Assembly: GCF_021134715.1 (NCBI RefSeq)
Contig: NC_060017.1
Span: forward strand, 4,340,001-4,404,000
Reading direction: 5' to 3'
Length of the DNA: 64,000 bases
DNA from: Daphnia pulex
Lineage: Eukaryota; Arthropoda; Branchiopoda; Diplostraca; Daphniidae
Every line of letters begins with the position of its first letter. The stretch's first letter is position 1. A program made the translations under genes and the position numbers. The notes under the pieces are model-generated. The model worked only from the letters and a program-made list of their open reading frames with translations. It was not told where the DNA came from and ran no database searches. This document shows positions 11,534-21,642 of the stretch, piece by piece.

Positions 11534-13872
11534 TCAACGAAAATGGTAAAAGTCAGTAAAACTAGTACCTGAATATTTTTGAACGGTACTTGAAGACGAG
11601 CTTTTTTGAATTAAGAAGTGAACAGGAACACCAGCCAAGACGATGATCACTCCTATTCCTGTTGACGAGCCATTTTTTTAAGTAAATATTTGTTTGCGTA
11701 ACCACTCATAATTTAGGAGGTGTTTTTACCTGTGTCCAGAGGAGTTACGATAGCGGGAACCAACACGAGAAATATGCAACAAATAAGAAAGGTGACTGGC
11801 AAAACCAGAGGGACTTTTATGGGTCTCTCAATGTCAGGTAACTTCCAACGTAGATATAAGAGGCCTGTCACACTTGCGCCGGATACCAACCACAATGCGA
11901 AGCTCAGATAGTTTATCAGCGAGAAAACGTCAGGGAAAAGGAGCAGTGTCAAAGCCAGGAAGCACTGGAATGCAAGTGTTATTTTGTTACTGATTAGGAT
12001 TTCCTTGTTAAGTAAAAAGAACATGAATGGACTTAGTTCCTAGTTATTTACCTCCCACATGAGAGCTGGTATTGGTGTTAATAACTTTTGGTGAAGGAAC
12101 CCACACGCGGCCGGAAACTGACCTTCGTTAGCTCCGGTAGCCACAATTCGCGCCGCTGTGAACGTGATCCCATTCAAACTGCCGAAAGTTGAGATCGAGA
12201 CGAATAAAGGTATGACCCATTTTAACCAGCTATAAAGCTTTAATCCGAAAGTCTGATTTCATCCAATAGGTCGTGATTAGGGATGGGGAATCCATTTAAT
12301 ACGTTTGTTTTTTAAACATACCACGGCCACAGCATGAGAGGCGATGATTTCAGTCGGTGATATCACAACGAAGTAGCTCAAATTGGCCAAAACATAGAAC
12401 AGCGTGACTATGGGCATTGCTATAAATATAGCTAATGGCAGGTTCCTACAATATGTGAAAAAAAAAATCGATATCAAAAATCAATTTGGCAGAACAAACG
12501 TCACATCAGCATTGGAAATGTAATCCACTACAGTCGAAGACGCTGTTGCTTCGTGTCCAATCTTATCGATCCGACAAATAAATAAAAAATGAACGAGATT
12601 GGTTTCGTCGGAAAGAGGCACGCCATTCTCCATGGCACTACCATTAAGGCTGAGATTTCCCATTCTCATAATGTAGGTGTTTATTTTTTATTTTATTTTT
12701 TACAAAAATGTTATTTAACTTAAAACGTATACTTATATATTATTATTTTTTTACTACCTGTATGGATCTTGGAGCTCATCGATCACGAAGTTAAGGTAAT
12801 TCCAACCACCGAAAGCAAACAAGCCTAAATGGTCAGCGTCAATGGTATTATTTTCAAATATTTCTGTGTAACTGAATTTATAATCTTTACCCGAATAGAA
12901 TGCCAATGACAGTTTGCCAATATTAAGGGGTGCGTCTTCCAAATAAGGAGTGAAGGTTAAATTTTCCGTTTTACCTGAAGAATGTTGTAAGTGCTTAAAA
13001 CTAGCTTCTCTTTAACTCTTTGACAGTAACTCAAAACGAAACCTGCAAAAAGCTCAGCCAAGCCAAGAACGATGACGATGAATAACGCCATTAATTTAGC
13101 CACCGTGAAAACGTTCTGGACACGCATGGCTCCCCGTACACTGGCGCAGCTAATACCGGTCAAAAGGCCTTTAGTATGTTCAATTCAAAATAATTAATAA
13201 TTAAATTATGATTAACTTAATAGAATTAAATGTTCGTTTTTTAATTACAGAGACAACAGGCAGCAAGGAGACGAACTGCCGTGTAAGGTACGGGACAGTC
13301 ACCGAAGATGGGTTGTAGCATATAGGTGGCGAAAGTGAGAGCAACAACTGCTTGCGATGCTGGCTTTATGATCAGTGTAATAACCCAAAGTGTGAGAAAA
13401 GCGGGTAGTGACCCAAACGCCTCTAAAATGTAGGCGTAATCACCACCACTTCTGGATATGATTGTGCCCAATTCCGCGTAACAAAGTGCTCCACCGGCAG
13501 AAAAGATTCCCGACAGTGCCCATACTACTAACGCCGCCCCAGTCGATCCAGCATTGGCCAATACTCCTTTAGGAGAGATAAATATCCCTGAACCTATGAT
13601 ACTTCCCACTATGATGGCAACACCGTTGGCTAAGGTAATCTTTCGACGTTTATCCTTTTTCCGAGTGAAAGTAGAAATTTACAATTAGTGGATTAATTAA
13701 GATCTTTGATTTCAAAGCGGTACCATTTTATTCATTGATTTCCACTTACTTGTACCGTTTCCGTAACTTCATCCTTAGTTTCTTCTGGCTTTTGACGTTT
13801 TTTGGTGAAGCGCTGAATTAAATTTTGACATGAAATGGTGTTGGCATCTTCCTCGCACTCGTCAGAATCCAT
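11534..13872 (-). CDS. SLC7 family amino-acid transporter (LAT/y+LAT light chain)
   Basis: Minus-strand model from ATG at 13872: exons 13750-13872, 13249-13654, 13043-13168, 12891-12974, 12758-12824, 12322-12445, 12052-12252, 11730-11964, 11534-11658, giving about 496 residues. It is a 12-TM exchanger of the heteromeric amino-acid transporter family, which pairs with an SLC3 heavy chain at the plasma membrane. TM1 carries the substrate motif [11 protein letters not shown]3 has the SGGDYAYI loop. TM6 reads [17 protein letters not shown] once a 66-bp intron (12825-12890) is removed. Later come the [14 protein letters not shown] and PIPALM segments. The 66-bp intron has no stop and keeps frame; if retained it would add 22 residues inside TM6. 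Exact substrate (large neutral or cationic/neutral) cannot be read from sequence alone. Confidence 0.9.
12481..12669 (-). other. Unexplained 62-codon open frame inside an SLC7 intron
   Basis: Same strand as the transporter, within the intron between the TM6 exon and the exon beginning at 12445. It reads [16 protein letters not shown] and ends in a stop. No family is recognised. Splicing it in would introduce the stop before the later transmembrane segments, so it is not part of the main product. It may be chance, or the end of a truncated isoform. Confidence 0.2.
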
Positions 13873-15669
13873 TTAGAAAAAAAAGGTGGTTAGCAGCGTA
13901 GACACGTCTTTACCCTTTCGAACCAAGTTGAAGACTAAAAGCAACAGACAGACGCCACCCCTAGCTCTATGGTGTTAGTTTCACCACCAACACCAAGACA
14001 CGGTGAAGGCGTAGATAGGACGGAATATAAAAGAAGCCGTGTAAGTTTTTTGCTTGTTGCTATCATGTAATGAAGAAAGGAGACAGTGTACAGATAGGGT
14101 AACAATATATTTGCAGATAGGGCTTCATTTCGGAGGTTTTTCAATGCTTTTTTCTAAGTTTTTAAAATTCATTTTTACATCAATAAATTTTAATTAATAA
14201 TCGTTGAATTATTTAAAAGCGTAGTTTCATTTCCGCAATTGCTGCTCATCAACAAAAGTATGTCATATCTTTCCCGTTAAAATCAATTTTAAACCAAGAT
14301 GATATTTGAATCATATTCCGAATAGGTAAACTTAAACTGCGCCCTCCAAGCACGAAGCCCCTAAGATGGTGATTCCCGATTGTTATCAAACACTTCTTAG
14401 CTTTTTTTTTCTCCCCAGTTTTGTGTAGCTACGGTATACTTATTTTTTCAAAGGAGCCCATTGAGTGTAGGATTTTGTCTATGGAAAAGCTCAGGAGAAG
14501 CCTTACAAATCAGTAAGTAATAACCCTTTCATATTGCCACGATTGTCCCACGAGAGGTGTTGGAGCATCATTGAATTGCTTAATCATCTGTCTTTTCAGG
14601 CATACCTAATTCTTTTAAAAGAGTCGCACATCAGCGATATCAGAGTTTCAGAATGCAACTGGGCAAATTACGCCTGCAACAAGTGATAGGTTACAAACTT
14701 TGAAATTACTTCGAATGATAATAGGGCATGCTAACAAGCTATATAAATGTTATAAGCCGTTCCGAATCATATTGGATTAGCAGAACAAAAAATGCATTTT
14801 CCCGAACATGTAATGACTCACGAAAAATAAAACAATATTGTCACAAATGAAAGTAGATATACTCTTTTCTGTAAATAAGTACAGCATTAACGTTGTGAGG
14901 CTTCGTTATTCAAATTCTTAAATCAGTCTGGATTGTATGGGACCTTAAGGTTCCTTAGGTCGATGTGTTTCATGTTGAGCTCGGTTATTATTTTGTGCTA
15001 TCTCGCCTTTCTAGCTGTTAAAAAAATTAAAATTGTTGTTGGTACAAACTGAAATAACGCATGATTGTACAATTTATTATTGCATCAGTGAGCTGCCCAC
15101 TGTCTTCTCACCTCAGTGCTTTTCTTTTTGTTTGACTCATGTGGAATAAACGATGACAATTTCCCGTTTGAATTCTGTACAGATTTTTTTTATTACAATA
15201 TATTAAAGTAATACTTTCTCTGGAAACCCAAGGGGATGCGCCAGCATAAAAATTTAGTGAAATTCCATCAACCTGAATAAATATAACTAGCTATATAATT
15301 TAACATTTTAAATGTTACACACAAAAAAAGAAGCGGAACAGAAGAACTTCAGGTCTTCAGCAGACAAGAATCATCTCCCCGCTCCTTCCCACAAAATAGT
15401 CACAACGTAGCATTCCCAATAAGTTGTCTGCATATGTCTGTAGTGTTGATGTGTGTTTTGTTCCTTCGTTTTGATTGTTAAGAGTGGCTGTTCAACACAA
15501 ATTAATCTACGAGAAGAAAGAACTTCAACTGAATATCGGGAGGAGTTTCGCGCAGTTCATCTAAAGTGCATTATGGCTGAGCTTAACATGCAACCGACAG
15601 TTTCTCTTCAACGTCCTTCAGGAAGAATAACGCGTTTTTCTCTGTTGATTTGCAGGAACTCAATCAAAA
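13873..15669. other. Spacer between SLC7 transporter and AGGF1-like gene
   Basis: No recognisable protein. A TATA-like TATAAAAG at about 14026-14033 reads on the plus strand. A possible 13-codon two-exon frame starts at about 14480 with a good GTAAGT donor but stops at once after the splice. 5' UTR of the AGGF1-like gene probably begins near 15450, with a pyrimidine-rich acceptor (TTGATTTGCAG) ending at 15657, so a short upstream non-coding exon is likely. Confidence 0.4.
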
Positions 15670-17202
15670 ATGGATGTTAATGAAGAACCGTCGACGTCGA
15701 CAGAAGAGGTCGGTTGGGCTTCAGGACTTTCTATTGCAGATCAAGTGAAAGCTGCTGCCGAAGAAGCTCAAGCTCAATCGGGATTTGAATACCATGAAGA
15801 GACAGGCCTCTACTATGACTCCACAACACAGATGTATTATAACTCTGAAACTGGCCTCTACTACAATGGTTTTACAGGAACTTGGTACCAATATGATGAA
15901 GCCATTTGTGAATATGTGGTGCATCACCAAGTAGAAGGGTTTACTTTTGAAAATGCTGTTGCCGAACATGTTCTACAAAGTATTGATAACTACACATCAG
16001 AATTGTCTAAAAAGGTTGAGGCTGAAATAAAGGCTACTAAGCCAGAAGGTGAGTTATCAGAAGAAGAAGTGGATGACACAGACTCCAAACACAAAAAAAG
16101 CAAATGTGAAGCTCACAAACTTGCTGAGAAATTACCCCCCTGTGCTCGTTTTCTTGTTGTAAGTTCCTGCATTGATAGAGTAAGTATTCATATTGTTTCT
16201 TTGTTTTTTTAATTTATTACTATAGTGCTATTCAGTACCTAACAGTTCATTTTAATTTTTCAAGGTGCAAGTTGGTTCCTTATTTGTTGTACCTTACACT
16301 GGTGGGACTATTGGAAGGTTACCAGAATGTGAAGTTTACTTGGATGATGTTAATGTTAGCAAGAAACATGCCAAATTCGGCTACAATCAGGATGAAAAAT
16401 CGTTCACAATCATTGACATGGGAAGTAGAAACGGTACTTTCATTCATTTGGTAAGTTTTCCTTATAGAACAATATTCAGATCAATCATCGTCAATAGGAT
16501 ATTTTGTTGCAGGAGCGTCTGTCTGCATCCAAAGAAACGAGTGACGAATACATTTTAGCTCATGATTCGCAAGTACAAGTTGGAAGCGTCACGTTGTTAT
16601 GCCACATTCATGCTGGCTTGGAAACATGCGACGGTTGTGAACCTGGTTTGGTGATCAAAGAACAGGCTAACAAAGAGAGCAGCATTTCCACGTCCGTGAC
16701 CAAAGAAGACTTGGAAAAAGCTCGCAAAAGAGAGCTAAAGAAAATACGACAAAAGTTTGGATTGAAACTTCATGATTCCGAAGAGACCGTCTCGTTAAAA
16801 CCAGGTTACCAAGACAGGGCAGAAGTTCGACGTCAGACGGTCGGTATTGATCCTGTCGGCGCAAAGACGGAACAAGCTTCTACCCTCGTGCCAATAGCAA
16901 AGAAGAATAAAGGTTTCCAGATGCTGGCGAAAATGGGCTGGAATGAAGGTCAAGCTTTGGGTAAAACTGAATCTGCTGATGCCATCACCGAACCAGTAAT
17001 TATGAAACATGACATTTTCTTTCGAAGTAGCCTTGTTAACGCTTTCCTAATCCTATAGATATCGGTTGATATGAGAGCAGGAAGAGAAGGATTAGGAGCC
17101 GATGCAGTTCCTTCAATCAGTTCGTTTCATTCGGACGCGTCAAGGAAACGACGAGCGGATGTCCTAGAAAAGACACGACAGCGATACTCACAGGCACAAT
17201 AA
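15670..17202 (+). CDS. Aggf1: AGGF1-like protein (OCRE, FHA and G-patch domains)
   Basis: Four exons (15670-16179, 16265-16450, 16513-16995, 17059-17202) give 440 residues. An aromatic OCRE repeat near residues 35-80 has Tyr-rich units such as GLYYDSTTQMYYNSETGLYY. An FHA phosphopeptide-binding domain includes GGTIGRLPECEVYL, SKKHAKF and GSRNGTFIH. The family-specific DTCDGCEPG equivalent reads ETCDGCEPG. A G-patch follows, with KGFQMLAKMGWNEGQALG and a later GREGLGAD. Human AGGF1 has the same order with a longer N-terminal coiled coil that is missing here. The combination suggests a nuclear RNA-processing role; the angiogenic activity described in vertebrates need not apply. The last intron was placed so that the G-patch runs into ISVDMRAGREG. 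The start could lie in an upstream exon. Confidence 0.92.
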
Positions 17203-17736
17203 CACTAGAGTGCTGTTTTCCTTTTGTTCCATCGTAATCGCCTACCAAATATATATTTATTTGGTGGGTAATACAAGGCGTTTATTGTATACATAGTGAT
17301 ATCATTTCTTTTTAAATAATAAAGGAAGGGAACATCTACAGCTGGCTAGGTAGAAGGGAAGCAAAGGAATGTCAACAGGACGAGCAAATTGATTAACATT
17401 AATCATGGGACACATAAAGGGCTGCAAAACATACGGGCCGATTAGAGGGGACACATGTGGGCTCCAACACATCAGGGCCCAACCAGCTGAGGGAGAAAAC
17501 CTTCAAATAGTGTTCTTTCTAAGAGGAAAAATATCTTGACTTGTTAAGGATAAGACTTCTCTGGTCGGAAATCTTCGACCAGTCGACTGAGACCATCAAA
17601 TTTCCATATACAATTACACCTAAAATAAGTTTTTTTTTTTCATCCAAAAGAAAGTAGACACCAATGTGGCCGTTGCGAACGATTAAAAGGGCGGAAAAGT
17701 TTGCAGCCTTAAAGTGAAAACACAAAAATATGGTTG
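17203..17736. other. Convergent 3' region of AGGF1-like and TOM1-like genes
   Basis: An AATAAA near 17322 fits the AGGF1-like transcript, and the 3' UTR of the minus-strand TOM1-like gene enters from the right. No coding signal. Confidence 0.5.
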
Positions 17737-20159
17737 TTAGAGTGAAAATAGATTATCGTTGTTAGAACGGCGAGTAGATCCTTCTTCGCCAGCAGCGCCC
17801 GACGCTGGAGCGGAACGTTTTTTTATGTATTCTTTCATAGCAGGGGTTAGTGTAGCATCTTCTGCAAGGTGGGGCTGCATCAAATATTTTTCAAAATTAT
17901 GAAAATGCGTTAATGTATTAAATTTGACTAGCGCCATAATAAGTTTTGTCACCTCCTTTTCAAGCCAGGCTTCCATTTCTTCAATATCTTCGTCTTTCAC
18001 TCCCTAAAAAAGAATACTTATTAGCACGACGAATTAGAACAAATTAAAAAAAACAAGGCAAAGTAAAATACAGTTAATATACAGAAAACAAAATAAATCA
18101 GTAAAGACAAAAAGATTAAAAGAGATAAACGAAGGTTTTAAGTATTGAACAGACAGAGAGGCAAATTACCTGAAAGACATCATCACCTTCAAAGATACCT
18201 CCCTGAAGACAACCACACCCAGCCACAGAAAGACAGAAGCATTAACAAACGTAATCAACATTTGCAGCCATGAACCACAATTTAAAAAAGATGTTGACTA
18301 TTAAAACGGATAAGTACCTCTTGTTGACGTTGTTGAGTCAACGTGCCTAAACTAGCATCCACCAGATCAGGATCTCCATAAGGACTACCCACACTGTTTG
18401 GGAAAGCAAATCGAATCACAATAGCAAGTTTCATTTCGTGCCATGCGCCAAGTCCAGGACAAAGAGTATCCATAAAAGACATTATTTAAAGAACGAACAA
18501 TTTGATCAGGAAAAAAAGTTTTAAAGAAAAGACATAACATACTATTTCAAATCAGATTCGTACCTAGGTTTTGATGATTCATAAGTTACGTTGCGTGACT
18601 GGGCAAACATATCAAATTCGCTTTCATCTTGATTTTTTAAACCTGTAAATTTAAGTTGTTTTACTCAGTATTACAGACTAATACGTTTAGATGATAATTT
18701 ACCTAAACCTTGAAGTTGAGTAGTGATCGTGGGAAGCGCGGCAGCCGCTGCGCTTGCAGATGGTTGGTAATGATCTGAAAGATTAACCAATTCATTGGGC
18801 TTGATTGGTGGAGCTGAATTTTTTTGCAGAGTCTCAGTACCCTGAGTTACCGCCTGCCTATTCTTCTCGTAACGCTCGTATCTACACAGAAAATCATACA
18901 AGAGAATCGTGATTATTTTGTGTTTTGAGTTTCTGAAATCACTTTTATCTGATGACAACTGATAGTTACCTCAGAAAAAGGTTGTTTAGGTCATCATTTA
19001 TTTTCAAAAGATGAGCTGTAATTTCGTCATTTGCAACACGATCCACCAACTCTACCAAACGCTGCTGCATATTGCGACATGTAGAATACAATTCACGGAG
19101 TAATTCCAAATCAGCGGGTTTTTCCTGCCCGGGACTCATCTCTGCCAACATTTCCGACAGGACGGACATGTTACCTTCGACCATACTCAACTCATGCTGG
19201 AGCTTCGCTAGCTGAGGACCACTCACAGTAATCGCAGATAGAGTGGAAACATCAACAGGAGCTGCATGTTGAGGATCAGCTGGAGGCGGGCGCTGATAAA
19301 CTGACTGACTGACTGAAGCAGAATTACTGCGACTTTTGGAAAGACCTTCGGCATGACTGAACGTCTAAATTGATACTGACAATAAAGTAGTGCTTCAAGA
19401 TTTTTAGAGTTTTAAATTAGTTACCTTCTGTGGTGTTATAATTGGTGCCATTAAATCCATGTTAGTCATTGGAAACTCAATGCCTTTGGATTTTAACTCC
19501 TGATAGACTTGAGTTACTCCTTGCAGTTCTGGATATTGTTGAAATGCATCTGACCAACTCTGAATTAGAGTTAAGACTTTCTCTTGAAGGTCTGTTGGTG
19601 GATCATTTCTTGGTCCTGTGTTATTAAATAAATATTCAGATTTGTCAGTGAACTTTTAGGTAGTATTGTAAACTATTGAAATTCATACCAATCAATTTCA
19701 CCAATTCTTGAACAAAATCCTTGCTGCATACCAATATATGGAATCGACGCCCACAGTTCTTGACAGCAGTCTCTAGAACCTTAAATTGTTGCCAATTAGA
19801 TAGTTCTCACAAATAATTAATTTTAATGAATTCATACTATTAGAGTGTGCATGACAACTGTATGGTTTTTTCCAGCATTCAGTTGTAAACGTTTCTTGAT
19901 TGCTCTAACAGCATCTCTTGGCCCATCATCCTGCTCATTGACCATGTCACAAATTTCAATGTTGAGTGCCCAGTTCTCATCGGATAACGAAGCATCAGTG
20001 GCTCGTTCTATTAGCCCCCACGGATATATAACATAAACAGACTTTTACACAGAGGGAAAGCAAAAGTTTTCAACATCACTCAACAAGTTGCTTACCAATT
20101 AATTGTCCGATAGGTGTGGCGAAAGGGTTGCCCCCAAAAAAAGCAGCTACTGTCTCCAT
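17737..20159 (-). CDS. Tom1: TOM1-like endosomal sorting adaptor (VHS and GAT domains)
   Basis: Minus-strand exons 20096-20159, 19838-20007, 19689-19779, 19425-19615, 18970-19364, 18703-18881, 18564-18642, 18318-18393, 18170-18202 and 17737-18003 join in frame to 514 residues, or 488 if a 78-bp stop-free GT-AG segment (17875-17952) in the last exon is spliced. TOM1 proteins bind ubiquitinated cargo, Tollip, clathrin and myosin VI on endosomes. The VHS domain starts [11 protein letters not shown] and has [14 protein letters not shown] and the [14 protein letters not shown] helix. The GAT domain starts near [12 protein letters not shown] and ends in [14 protein letters not shown]. The C-terminus has a [12 protein letters not shown] clathrin-like box and the DIEEMEAWL motif of TOM1, and ends NNDNLFSL. 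Domain order and length match TOM1/TOM1L2. Confidence 0.92.
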
Positions 20160-21642
20160 TATGAGGAACCAAATGAATAATACTCTTTCTTAGATATGAC
20201 AAATATATAGAAGCCTTAGTATTGGAGTTACAAGTAAACAATATCCTCTTGCGACAGGCTTAGAGTAATCAGCTGACAAACATTAGACTAGTGTAGAGTA
20301 CACACGCTTATTGATATTGGGTTCACGATTTCTCCGCAGCGCCGTGCTGTGTCTGAAGCACTCAACTAGTGAGAGCGCCTGCATATTGTGAATCCTTTTG
20401 CCCACCAACCTGTGTTTGAGCTTCAGACACGGGATGGAGATGATAGTAAAAATTGGTACAAAACCGTGTAAATCTATATTTTCTATGCTGAAAAGATTAT
20501 TACATACAAACGTTGACAAGTTGATTCATTACCAACGTTATTGCACGATTGATGATTGTTTACTTAGTGTGTTATCTTATCTTATCATTTTTGTAATAAT
20601 TTGAAGCATGTATTAATTACGTGGACCTAGGCCGATATTTATATTCATGCGTGTCACAATTAGGACAATGTTTTATTATAGCAGTACTTTCCATTGATTT
20701 GCGTGGGCTTTTATCTTGCAAGGTTAATTAATAGCCAACATAACAAGCATTCAATAAATAGTTAAATACTTTTTTAAGAGAGGGCGAAATGTTTATTCCT
20801 ATAATGTTTCTGTTTGTTTAACTAAAAATTGGAGAAACCTAAAAAATAGAGTAAAAGAAGGAGATTAATTTTACTAATGAATACCACAGGAATCGATTTC
20901 CCTCCAAAATTTCCTGTCTGGAAATAAAAAAATTTCGAAATAATTTATTTTTATTTTTTTACATTTAGATATTTCAAAACATGGTACACATTCTTAAAAT
21001 ACACTAACGCAGTCTGAGCCAATAGAAATTGAACACAACAACGGTGATGGGTTGGGTATTTTCCCTAAACAAAGCGATTCTTAAGTTCGTTGATCGATTT
21101 ATAAGATTTGAAATGTTACGCAATTAAAGACACATCGTGATACCATTTAACTGTAAAATTTACGGAGATATGGATTTCGTACTCATGAAAAACATTTTTA
21201 ACTCATTCTAACATTTTTAATCAATATTATTAGGGGGCTTTGAACATTTACTTTAAATGTAATCCCGATATCGATTATCAGTCCAAGTTCACTCCTATCA
21301 TATCGATGTTAACATATCGATGTAAGTTTTGATGCAACGTCAGCAGAACTTTTTTGGGTAGCCTTTATACCGGGAGGAAAGAGACCGTGTTTCGTCTCTT
21401 TCAGTTTTAGACCGGCGACCGATTTCAACGTGTTCTTGAGGTACTGGAACTAATTTCCAATTGACAATTTCTGTTTTCAGTTTTCTCTTCCCTTTGCTTA
21501 AATGTACCATGCATATCACTCACAAATGTATACCTAATCTTAATCTGTCAAACTGTGATGTCATAAATGTTTTTGTCTCCATAGATCAGAGCAGCGCCAA
21601 TTGTCAAATAATCATTCATCTAGACGAGAGATTATTGCCACA
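20160..21642. other. Divergent intergenic region between TOM1-like gene and PDI
   Basis: No protein gene. The right half is the PDI promoter. A likely 5' UTR starts near the CTTTCAGTTTT initiator-like sequence at about 21397-21407. A possible 5' UTR intron runs from a GTACTGG donor near 21440 to an acceptor just before about 21585. Confidence 0.4.
21296..21325. promoter_or_regulatory. Paired TATCGATG (DRE-like) sites upstream of PDI
   Basis: Two copies of ATATCGATG within about 16 bp, around a GTTAACAT core, plus a further ATATCGAT near 21270. They resemble the TATCGATA element bound by DREF at arthropod housekeeping promoters. They lie about 80 bp upstream of the likely PDI transcription start. 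Binding is inferred from motif similarity only. Confidence 0.35.

Noticed and set aside
12825-12890. A TM6 insertion unique to this transporter
   Set aside because: The 22-residue insertion has GT-AG ends and its removal restores the canonical TM6 motif, so an intron is the simpler reading.
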